The translations under genes were made by a program, and so were the position numbers. From Hydractinia symbiolongicarpus (Eukaryota; Cnidaria; Hydrozoa; Anthoathecata; Hydractiniidae): a stretch of 64,000 nt of DNA. Shown here one piece after another: positions 1 through 10,083 of the stretch. The DNA lies in contig NC_079883.1 of assembly GCF_029227915.1 (NCBI RefSeq), positions 21,948,001 to 22,012,000 of the forward strand, in the 5' to 3' direction. The notes beneath the pieces were generated by a model. The model was not told the origin of the DNA. It did no database searches and worked only from the letters and a program-made list of their open reading frames with translations. The stretch's first letter is position 1. Every line of letters starts with the position of its first letter.

Positions 1-211
1 CTTAGAAAATGTGATACCGCCGGCATGACATTATTTAGGAGGTTTAGCTGACCGCGTAATTATTTTCGTATTTATGCCATGTGCTCGAAGTAAGGAAGTA
101 AACCATAAGAATTTTGGAAGTGCTGTTAAGAAATAATTAACTTAGTTTATACTTTAACCGCGACGACTTTTAACAGTATAATGTAAAAATGTACGATTTA
201 TTTTGTTTTAG

Positions 212-324
212 AAGAGGAATTCCCAAGCCGAAACAGTGCATTTCAATTTGACGAAAATGGAGCATACAAAGTCAGTGATGAAGAATTCCAGGAAGAGAAA
301 GACTTTCACGATTCGAACTTGTAA
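212..324 (+). CDS. Terminal exon of an unidentified gene (partial)
   Basis: A T-rich tract ending in TTTTAG at 206-211 is followed by an exon that is open in one frame for 37 codons and stops with TAA at 322-324. The peptide is acidic and hydrophilic (it includes FQFDENGAYK and ends EEKDFHDSNL), which suits the cytosolic C-terminal tail of a membrane or scaffold protein, but I do not recognise the family. The exon enters in phase 2, so the rest of the gene lies in the window's first 200 bases or before it. An AATAAA at about 842-847 could be its polyadenylation signal. The coding call rests on composition and the splice acceptor only. Confidence 0.4.
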
Positions 325-1529
325 TTGTAAAAAATAGAAAAAGGGGTGACATAGATGGTTACGAGAATAGATTATTGTAAACTGGGAAATGTTGTTTTTC
401 CCTTTCTCCTATTTATTTATTTATTTGTTTGTTTGTTTGTTTATTTTCGCTTGATTAATTATTTATCAGTTTTTTTAGCTGCAAAACCTCTAGACCACTG
501 TTAAACCACTGTTAAACCTCTGCTAAACCACTGTTAAACCACTGAGAAAACCTTTGCGCTTTAACCATATAACTGGTGTAATGTAATACATGCATTAAGT
601 ATGATGACTGATCATCAGAAGATAAAAAATAACTATATAAAACATTTATGTTATGGTGTATTATGTAAATGTTTCGCAGAAGTTCACACAATTTTTGAAC
701 AATTTAAATCATGTCTCCCTCAAACTCTTCATTGTATATACACTATTTCATTTATTTTCTGTAACATTATACAGTTCTTGGTATTTGTTAAGAAATTCTG
801 GTTCTCGAACAGAAGTCGTTATTGAAGGAAGGTGATCCTGGAATAAAAACTGTTTCTGGAAAATACAATATTTTTCATATATTGCTCCGAAGCTACATCT
901 TTTATTTAAGAAAGTGGTGTAATTTTATGCAAACCATGCTTGAATCGGTGTATATTTTTTAAAAACAAGGATGGTCCACCAATAACTTTGAAATTGACTT
1001 TTGATGGAATCTGTAAAATGGTGGAACTGTAGGCAATACTTTTGATGTATCGGAAGGTATCGCCTACAACTGGTCCACTTGTAAAAAGAGTTGGTTTAAT
1101 TCCATGCTTTTTCTGTTATAAGAATATGCTTCATGAGAATGCTAGGGTTAACTTTCGGTTAAAAACAATAGGAATATTATTTAAAACAATAGAAAAATAA
1201 GAATAATGACTATTCTGATTGGAATTTGGGTGTTCTTACAAAATATCCTTATTTGCTTATATATAATTTACGCATTTAACGGGTTTGGTGACAAATTTGA
1301 AAGACAGGATGCTAGTGCTAATTGCTTCGGTTATGCCAAAGTTTGAATGATTGCAGGTTGCAATAGCCCGCGGTCTTTAGAACGTCACTTTACAGGATAA
1401 TCCACATTAGGGCCCATAAAAACCTTTAAATTTGCAAAAAGTGGTCACGCTTGCATCAGCAGCAATTAACAAATTTGAGAGAAAGACTCTAACCACACAA
1501 GCTAACATCCTAAAATTCTAATTTCACTG
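325..1529. other. Non-coding stretch with simple repeats
   Basis: No convincing gene. It contains a TTTA/GTTT simple repeat at about 410-445, a short 11-bp minisatellite at 488-551 (listed separately), and AATAAA near 842. The 60-74 aa open frames at 601-835 overlap each other in different frames and look like chance. Confidence 0.6.
488..551. repeat. 11-bp minisatellite (accactgttaa)
   Basis: About five tandem units of an 11-bp motif, accactgttaa, with variants acctctgctaa and accactgagaa. It is short and degenerate, and the 11-bp period excludes an uninterrupted coding repeat. Confidence 0.8.
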
Positions 1530-1535
1530 TGAACA

Positions 1536-2170
1536 GTTAAACAGTTCGTTACAAACAGTTCGTTGCAAACAGTTCGTTGCAAACAGTTCGTTACAAACAG
1601 TTCGTTGCAAACAGTTCGTTGCAAACAGTTCGTTGCAAACAGTTCGTTGCAAACAGTTCGTTGCAAGCAGTTCGTTGCAAACAGTTCGTTGCAAACAGTT
1701 CGTTACAAACAGTTCGTTGCAAACAGTTCGTTGCAAATAGTTCGTTGCAAACAGTTCGTTACAAACAGTTCGTTGCAAACAGTTCGTTGCAAACAGTTCG
1801 TTGCAAACAGTTCGTTGCAAACAGTTCGTTGCAAGCAGTTCGTTGCAAACAGTTCGTTGCAAACAGTTCGTTACAAACAGTTCGTTGCAAACAGTTCGTT
1901 ACAAACAGTTCGTTGCAAACAGTTCGTTGCAAATAGTTCGTTGTAAACTGTTCGTTGCAAATAGTTCGTTGTTAACAGTTCGTTTCAAACAGTTCATTGC
2001 AAACAGCTCGTTACAAACAGTTCGTTACAAACAGTTCGTCGCAAACAGTTCGTTGCAAACAGTTCGTTGCAAACAGTTCGTTGCAAACAGTTCGTTACAA
2101 ACAGTTCGTTGCAAACAGTTCGTTGCAAACAGTTCGTTGCAAACAGTTCGTTGCAAACAGCCCGCTGCAA
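1536..2170. repeat. 14-bp minisatellite (gttcgttgcaaaca)n, about 45 units
   Basis: Roughly 635 bp of head-to-tail 14-bp units, consensus gttcgttgcaaaca, with common single-base variants (gttacaaaca, gttgcaagca, gttgcaaatag) and a more degenerate centre at 1930-2040. Because 14 is not a multiple of 3 and the unit lacks stops, all three plus frames and at least one minus frame stay open for long stretches. The apparent 14-aa protein repeats are therefore by-products of the satellite, not evidence of a gene. Array edges are sharp: unique sequence resumes near 2171. Confidence 0.95.
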
Positions 2171-5100
2171 AAGTCTGCTGTAAGATTGACAAGTGAACTT
2201 TGACATGTTTAAATTGCGTTATTTTGTATAGAAAACCCCTAAGTAACTACTTGTGAGGACAAACTTCAAAATTTGCCGACTTGTCTCAATATATTTTTTC
2301 CGGGATTGTAGTTTATATGTATTTTAGATAATTTAATGTGATAATCCACTTCGAAAATGTGACCTGTCGAATAATAATTCTGAGGGCTCATTTATGCACG
2401 TCCCGATTTTTTTTACGTATGCACCTTTATAACATAGCGCGAAAGCGTGGCCGGGTAAATATTGGGATATCCATGCTAAAAACTATTTGGAATTACCGCT
2501 GTTCTTCGTTCGGTCTTGTGAAAGTTCAAATTAATGGATCCACTGTATACCGCGAATGCAATGTTTATATATGGGTAGCACTACGAAGTTGTTAAAGCTT
2601 ACCTCCTGCGAAAATAAGCTATCTAGGAATATTTTTATTTTTTTGAAAAATCTTTAATAATACTCGAGATATTTGTCTTGAAAGTTGCACTAATAACTAT
2701 TATAATTGTATAATTTCGATTCTCTGCAGTTATATAAATAAATTCTCAACATCTTTTTACTTTGCCCGATGATGGGAGACGAAATGTTACCTACGAAACT
2801 ATCATGTTCAAGAAATGCTAAACTTTCCACAATCATAAAAAATATGTCCCTTACTTTATGATCGATCAAACTCTCCTTAAGTAGACAATTTAGATTGAGA
2901 GTTTATACGTATGTTGTGGTTTCTTCTATGTTTATTACGTAATTTAAAGTTTATAATAATTGTTGAAGACAGCGGTTGTGTTTGTGGGCGCTAATAGTCA
3001 ATTAAACGATAGGAGAGTACATGTGTTGCATATCGTTCACCAGGTCTGCAAATTCCACTTACTGTTAGTCATTGTGTTGTAATGTTCCTATAAAGATAAT
3101 CAAAACAAAAATGCTATTTTCTGATTTTCTGATAAGACAATATGAAGTATTCGAGAATATCCGTGACTGAATAATTAATCACTCATTTTAAAATAAAAAT
3201 TACGACGTGTGACATTTATTATTTTTCGTTTCCGGTGTCTGTTGCCTTCTTTATATCAAGACGGTGGGACGCTGTCCTGATATCAGAGAAGATACAAGAT
3301 GCGCTGAGAGCGAGGTTGAGTTGTAGGTCATTTTTTGACCTTTATATTTTCTGAAAGCTTTTTAGTTCTGTAATGTTTTTTCTCTACATGTCAAGATAAA
3401 TATATTGTTATATTTACTAGTCATATATGAATCATAAACCAATTTTAAGATTTTGACTACAAACTTAAATTATAAGGGAGCATCCTAAATCCAGATAACT
3501 AGCTGCACTTATTCATTGCTATCCTTTTAAGGTTTTCATTCAGTTAGGAATAAGTGCTTTTTATCCTAGTAAATGTTGTTGTTTCTCTTTGTGGTATTTC
3601 AACAATCTGAGTTCTACTTTCACTTTTTAGCAAGAGGTATGCAACAGCTCTACCAGCTGTTCCATACCTCTTGCTAAAAAGTGAAAGTATCCGAATACCA
3701 GTTTGCTGTAACAAAGTCTTTCTTCTGCTAAATAAACTTAGGTAGCTCCTTTTATTGTAATATAAACTTTGGCGAAAGTCTAAAGTTTATTGGTTCAGGG
3801 AGCCAACAGTTTCAATTAACCTGTGATACTTAGCCAGGGTTTTTTTACCCACAATTAATTTTGCAACGACAAGCTTCAGGATGTTTTTTTTTTTTAAACT
3901 GACATTGAATTTTGTAAGGGTCTGTACAATTTGTTTAACAAAATAAAATTACTCCGTGATTGTTTTAGCTGAACGGGCTAACAAAGAGTTGTTTCCTGTG
4001 TCGCACTTAAGTTTTTTTAAAAAAGAATATTACGCCTATAGCTGTACTAAGCTCTCAGTTCGGTGTCACAAATTAATTTTTGAACTAACACGTGAACCAA
4101 TTCTGCAAAATAAAAGACTGCGGTTGCGGGAAAGTCATTTTAAAAATATATATGTTACACCAGAAACACTATAATGATGTGTGCCCTTCAAATGATTTAC
4201 GACATGTGGTATACCTGTACTAAATATCTATTACACGGCTGGTGTCGTACTGAATTACGCATAAAATCTTTAAGATGGTATAATGAGCGATATATTCACC
4301 AACTATTCTCTGATCACGCGTATCAAACAAATAACGAAGATTCCAGTTAAGTAATTAGCAATTTTTTAAAAATTTAAGATTTTTTTAAAACGATGGAGCT
4401 ATCATGAAGATAGTTCGGTCAAGACGACCACTTTAAAAGCCGTTGAGCTTAATTGATGAGAATTTTAGAGATAGCCCCTTGATAATTTTTTGACATCCAA
4501 AAGCTTTGTATTTTACGAATATACATCCTAAGATAAAAACCTAATCTGAATTTTAGCCATTTATAGGCCTTATTGTGCATGGGTACTTTGCGCTTAAACT
4601 GACGGGTGACATAGAGCGCCCACGCGCAAACTACTTCTGCTCTGCAGTGATAAACAGTTATGTAATGTCTTTATAAACACTTATTCCAAGTAAAAAAGTG
4701 TGGATGACGTCACATATACTGAAAATAAAACCATCTTTTATTATTCGCCCCTTTAAAATCGTTTTTTTTTTATGATAAAAAACAGTTTTAAGTTTTTAGC
4801 TACAAAATTTAAAAGAGAGCAGTCTATTCAGCTAGCTAGCTGTATTTATGCTATTCCGTTAGCTATGTTTTTCAGCTAAGCATATGTGTCTTTATCACAT
4901 CCAACTTTATTGTTTTATATGTGTTATATTCTATTTCTTACCAAGGTGCTGCATTCTTGTGTCTGTATATATAGAAAAGTAAAAGTGACCACATACAGTT
5001 GGCGGAGAACAAACCTTACAGAGGGTTGGCTTGTTCTTTCTCCTGTTAAAAGTTATTAGATAGCTGCACCTACCACTGTAATATAATTTTGCTTAAAACT

Positions 5101-6207
5101 CTAAAGTTAGTGATTCGATGAGACGATTAAACCTGCAATAACTGTGATGTATGAATATGAAAATTTCACGATTTATCAATTTTCATGTGAGGATTTTGAA
5201 AATGACATTCGTTTTCTTTAAAAAAGTTGAAAAAGTGCTGCAGCACAACAAAGAAAGTAAATTCGGGAAAGGTGTATAGTGTCGATCCTTCCTAATATTT
5301 TTTAATTGATATTATTATTTTTTTCTTTTTTTGCATAGTTGGTTTAAATTAGTTCTTAACTATTGTAAAAATGACTTTAAATAGTGGAATACATACATAC
5401 AATTATACTGCAGATTTATTTAGGATACTTCGTAAAATAAAAATGTCATTCTTTGCTAAAAGGCGAACAAGAATGTACGAAATACAGATGTAAGAGATTT
5501 GTGCGACAGAATGTCCTTTGATTTTTTCCTTAGCTAACAACTAGTCTCTAAAAGAATAGACGCATTTTGTTTAAAATATTAGCAGGAATCGCTACTTTAT
5601 GCGAAGGATGCAGGAACAAGCGATGCCCGGGATATGTACGGCGTGCGAAAACCTAAGAACTGGACTTTGTTAGACGGTAGAACCCGTGTTTTTTTTCTAA
5701 AGGGTTATCCCTTTAGTAACCGGTAAAATCTTTTTTGCCGACAAAATATTTCGCGATTTATGTTTGCAGATTATGTAGATAGTAAAACATGTTTATATTT
5801 TATTGTACTTTGCAACTTTAAGCATTCGCAGAATCTACTGTAAATCTGAGAGCTCTTACATAAATCAGAATCACAACGACCTATGCACGACCTACATAGA
5901 CGACCTCCCATTACAGAAACCAGTAGTATTGAGTACAAACTAAGGACTAGAAATTAAGTGCGTATTTGTATTAAGTAAAAATAAGACACACCATTTCTAT
6001 TGGGTATAAGGCCATTGCATTTGTATTATTTCAAGAAGTTTATTTACCCTCAACAAGCGTTTAGGCATTGAACTTTCTCATCTTTCTATTTTTGACAAAC
6101 GTAATTTCTAAGTATTTTGCCTCATGTCGGTGTAAATCAAAAATAGAAAATGGAGGAGATATGAGTAAGTAATAATAAAATGTTGTCTGCCTTTTTTATA
6201 TACTTAC
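2171..6207. other. Non-coding stretch, no gene seen apart from a hairpin
   Basis: AT-rich sequence without a convincing exon on either strand. Open frames of 72-85 aa at 2338-2595 and 3956-4174 lack splice context and protein-like composition. The only notable structure is the inverted repeat at 3615-3689. Confidence 0.5.
3615..3689. repeat. Near-perfect 35-bp inverted repeat (hairpin)
   Basis: The arm 3615-3649 pairs with 3655-3689 at 34 of 35 positions across a 5-nt loop (ctacc). The single mismatch is c/c near the loop end. A transcript from either strand would form a 75-nt hairpin, the size and shape of a microRNA precursor. A tiny foldback transposon is the alternative. No coding sequence overlaps it. 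Confidence 0.85.
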
Positions 6208-6482
6208 TTGGTTTGAGTTCAAAATGCACTAAATTTTCCTGGTAATCAACAATTCGGAACACAGAAAGTGGTGTTATTAGTTCACAGAGAAAAACACCGT
6301 AGATGCTGACAGATGCCTCATACTTGATCGGCAACACTATCAAACCAGGTACTATAGCTTTACACGACTTTTTGTTTTGCACTGTCATCTCCCATTGCTT
6401 GTTTTTTAGTGGATTTGAAAAAACTTTTACCATGGCACTATCTTTTTTAGAACGAACCAAGCATAGCACAAAACAAAGTCTC
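6208..6482 (-). CDS. Candidate internal exon, possibly Hydin/ASH- or MSP-like
   Basis: On the minus strand a tract ending TTTTAG is followed by 275 bp open in one frame and then the donor CCAA|GTAAGT. The peptide has a beta-rich, Ig-like look (PGLIVLPIKYEASVSIYG, then VFRIVDYQENLVHFELKP), loosely like the MSP/ASH repeats of ciliary proteins such as HYDIN or DLEC1. I see no flanking exons that join in phase, so this could be a single exon of a large gene with long introns, a pseudogene fragment, or chance. Function should not be inferred from this alone. Confidence 0.25.
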
Positions 6483-7512
6483 CTAAAATTTCTATATTTG
6501 TGTTTTTCCCATGTTTATGTTTGTAGCATTCTGGTCTTTGTAAAAATCGTTGGGTCGTACACTCTAGGGTCTCTGAATCCCGGGTCCCATTTTTACCGTA
6601 TGTCAGTAATTTTTGGGGAATGTCTTTCTTGGTTCAATTTTTTAAATAAGTAACGGGCTTCACTCGACCAAAACTTTGCATACGGTGGACTGTAAGGATA
6701 GTACTTTGGTGGATATTTAGCCCACGTAAACAAGACGTAAACACCCGGGCTGCACTGGCTGCACCTTTTTGCACAAGTCAGCAAAAAATATTTTTACATA
6801 TAATCCTGGTAAAAATGTGTGATATAAGTGTCTAATGTTCAATGCTATGCAGCAACAGTTATTACATCTCAGTAGTTTCGATTTAATCAAATAACCAAGT
6901 CCTAAGTCCACTCTGAACATTGTCAAGTGAACTTTTAAAAGTTGAAAATGCGTGGGCCGGATAGAGAATTAGCCTATGCAATTGCTTGTGATGGTGAGCT
7001 CTAAATTTGGCTGCCTCTGTCTCCATATTTCTTCACCAGATTGTAAATAGCAACGATCCCAATGTTTTGTAGCTATAATTCTCAAAAAATTGGCCCTCAC
7101 TTCCACTATATTATGTTAACGTACATAACAAGTATGCCGTAATGTCGTTGACAATGAGAAAAAAGGATGAAATTGAAACTCCATATACTAGGAAGAGGAA
7201 GTTTGCTTTGGTTAAAGCTACATTTTTAAAAGAAAGCGTAGGATAATTTAGAAAATTTAGGGATAAAAATAAAAACCATATTTATGTGATTACTTTAATT
7301 GTTGTGTAAATTATAAAATGTTAAAAAAAATTATTTCAGCACAGGTATTATAGCTATGCTGTGCGTGTTTTGGTAATTCTTTCCTAGAATTTAAAGAGTA
7401 TCTGTGCTATATAACTCAAATTTAAAGACATTAAAACATTGAGAAAAAGGCCTTTCCTTGTGCAAAACATTACAGTGGTCTCATGCCATCATTATATATA
7501 CACGATATCGGG
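6483..7512. other. Non-coding stretch, nothing recognised
   Basis: No supported gene. The 63-116 aa open frames here overlap on both strands and do not resemble a known family. The right-hand part probably holds the 3' untranslated region of the LU-domain gene, whose stop is at 7513. Confidence 0.5.
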
Positions 7513-8631
7513 TTATTTCCATAAGATTACTGTCAGTGAGATGACGACAAGTAATAATAATCGCACGTCAAATCGAATCCATGTTGCATGAGCGGTATTA
7601 CACGAATTGGAATCGCAACACATCAGTACCTGAAGAAAAAAAATTAAAACAATAATAATTATTAATCGCTGTTAATCCTTTCAATTAAGTTTTCTTGGTG
7701 GGGTACCGTGCAGATTTTCAATAATTTTTAACCTACCTTGCAATCATTTTTTTTATCACAAAGAGCTTTCTTGGCTGCGTCACTGAAACACTCTCTTTCG
7801 GTACTGCATCTCGCTTCATATACCATAGCTCCATTAGAATTTCTAAAACAATCAATCAATTTTCTTTTATTCAATTTTTAATGAAATTTTGTTACGTTTA
7901 CATAGACAAAAAAACATGATTTAATCGTGAATAACAGAAGCATTTGAATGGTATTCATGTTTGCTAAACTTCTTTCCTTAAAGCGAGAAAAGGCCAAACG
8001 TAAACAAATGTCATTGGCCTCTTTTGCTGTGCTATCGTGTACAAGCTATTTTATTTATATTTAAATTTTTTGTTTCTCCTAACTTTCAAGGTTCTTTTTT
8101 TAATTTGATAAAATCAAAAAGGAATTTTTACTTTTCTTTCATTAACAAGCATCTGTCATGTGTAGCAGCACACCAATCTTTGTCTTTGATGCATTGTTTA
8201 GCGTCAGTCAAAGGCGTGTCTGTGCATTTGTAACACGACTCTAGTCCGCAACCTAAAGAAGAAAACACAGTTTTGTTGAAACATGGATGCTTAAACAAAA
8301 CATTTACATTAAGTTGAAATTTGAGCATTAAAAAATGCAAAAATTCAAAGAAATTTATCTCATGTTGTTTTCGTGATATACAATAATCTTATTACAAAAG
8401 AAACATATAGCTATGTAGTTTTTTTACGTTAGTTCTCCTTTATGGTTCAGCTACACTATAACCCGCCAAGTTGAGAATTACTGAAAAAAAAGTAGTTTAT
8501 TATTTTTAATTTTATATATGTATCTACCTCTCACCTTGGAGGAAAGATTTCATTCCCCCAAGCTAATAATACTTACTTATAAAGTGGGCAAAGAGCAAAA
8601 TTATGCCGATACTGAGTTGAAATGAAGACAT
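7513..8631 (-). CDS. Ly6/uPAR (LU, three-finger) domain GPI-anchored protein
   Basis: Four exons join in phase to 132 aa: 8577-8631, 8132-8252, 7737-7842 and 7513-7629. Residues 1-18 (MSSFQLSIGIILLFAHFI) form a signal peptide. The mature part starts CGLESCYKC and continues with regularly spaced cysteines to VLMCCDSNSCN, the CC-x(4)-CN ending that defines the LU domain. A small-residue stretch and the hydrophobic tail RLLLLVVISLTVILW then end the protein after a lysine, as expected for GPI attachment. Introns fall after the signal peptide and inside the domain, as in many LU genes. Family members act at the cell surface as ligand-binding or receptor-modulating proteins; the partner here is unknown. 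One exon ends with a weaker donor (AAAA|GTAAAA), but the phases agree throughout. It is the only gene in this stretch and lies divergent from the GPCR array. Confidence 0.85.
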
Positions 8632-9965
8632 CACAGCAATCAAATAAAAAATTGTTTTCTGTACAGATATTTCGACCGTCTTGTTTTTTTTACTATATCT
8701 TCATAAAATGACAGAAGTACAAAAATAAATATTTTTTAAATATTCAATCTATCTCCAGAGAGACAACAGGTTACTAATGGAAATTGCTACAAACAGCATA
8801 TGTAATGTATTAAAGTGATCTAAATATTTGATAAGTTCAATGGTTGGTTTGGTTTTACCATCGATTGGCAACATACAGTAAAAAAATTGGAACAACCTCC
8901 GTTGCCATGCCTACTAGCGTTTTTTTTTATTATAAATGATGTTACTTAAAGAGGCTACGGAACGGCTGTTGGTTTTCGACTTTAGTGACTTACACAAAAG
9001 TCGAGCTGGAAACAGCGAAAAACAAAAATCGCTATTTTTCCGGCATGTATGTAATTTACAGACTCGCACATATAGATATATCTAGAGTTTTCGTCCAGAA
9101 TGAGTCTTGCTGAAATATTTCTTTGTAATATACTTTTCGGAAAAAAATATTGAAGCAGCAAGCAAAGTGCGCTGGTCTGTTTTTTTTGTATTTGTTTTTT
9201 TTTCGCTATAAGAAATTTACATACAACTATTTCAATATTACAGATACAAGTTCTACATACACATAAGTACAAGCATAAATTTCTACATTGCGATATATTT
9301 CGCCTATCTAACTTAATGTCACTAGATGAGAGGATATGATGAAAACAATAAACAAGTTACACCTAGTTGCTAGCACAAAGTTTTAAAAATGCAACAACAA
9401 AATATAACATAGAAGGACAAACACACATGACTTTTATAGCGGCGATCAGGTGCCTTTTCTCCAACTTTTGAGAATCTAGTGCTTTCTGCATTTTCGGTTC
9501 GAACTTTTTGATGGTAAAAATATAAAGAGGCTATTTACGCTACGGTAGTTATATTTAATGTCTCCAGGAGGGTCAGATATTATTTTGCCCGGTGGATCAG
9601 CAGTCGGTAACGGTATTGAAAGTCAAATTGTTTACTTTCTCTTGCTCGTGGCTCATGGCTCTCAATAAGTCGAGAATCAATGAAGATTTTTTTGAAAAAA
9701 AAGATTCCTTGATAACTTTCAAATTCTATTTTTTATCATCTTTGCCTCTTTACGAACTTATTATTTTTTAATTGGATGTGGTTGCTATGTTATAAAGTGG
9801 TTAAAAACGGGATTTTGGTGTGAGGAAAAAGACACTCTGGGTGCGAAAGTACTCTCTGAAAACATCCCACAAAACAACTTTTCTTAATAATGCGGAAACG
9901 TTTTAGAACTTGGGTTGATTTTTAACTGATTTCTATTGATATAAGCAACCATCTGCGCTTTGGGG
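8632..9965. other. Intergenic region between LU gene and GPCR array
   Basis: Divergent intergenic space. It should hold the LU gene promoter (minus strand) and, towards 9.96 kb, the promoter of the first GPCR unit. The 96-aa minus frame at 8982-9272 has no splice context or family resemblance and is not called. Confidence 0.5.
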
Positions 9966-9975
9966 TATATAATAA
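9966..9975 (+). promoter_or_regulatory. Candidate TATA box of GPCR unit 1
   Basis: The sequence ggggtatataataag lies about 110 bp before the proposed start codon at 10084. A TATA box here would start transcription near 10000 and give a 5' leader of roughly 85-90 nt. The assignment is by position and motif only. Confidence 0.35.
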
Positions 9976-10083
9976 GAGCTTTCTTTTTCGCTTATACAAA
10001 TGCACTTTGACACGTATCTGTGAGATTCACTGACTTATAAACATATTTTTGCTTTAAAAAGCTGCATACCTGAAGGAGTGCCT

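Noticed and set aside
1524-2206. Several 68-131 aa repeat proteins over the 14-bp satellite on both strands
   Set aside because: A 14-bp unit without stops keeps many frames open; there is no splice context and no reason to prefer one frame.
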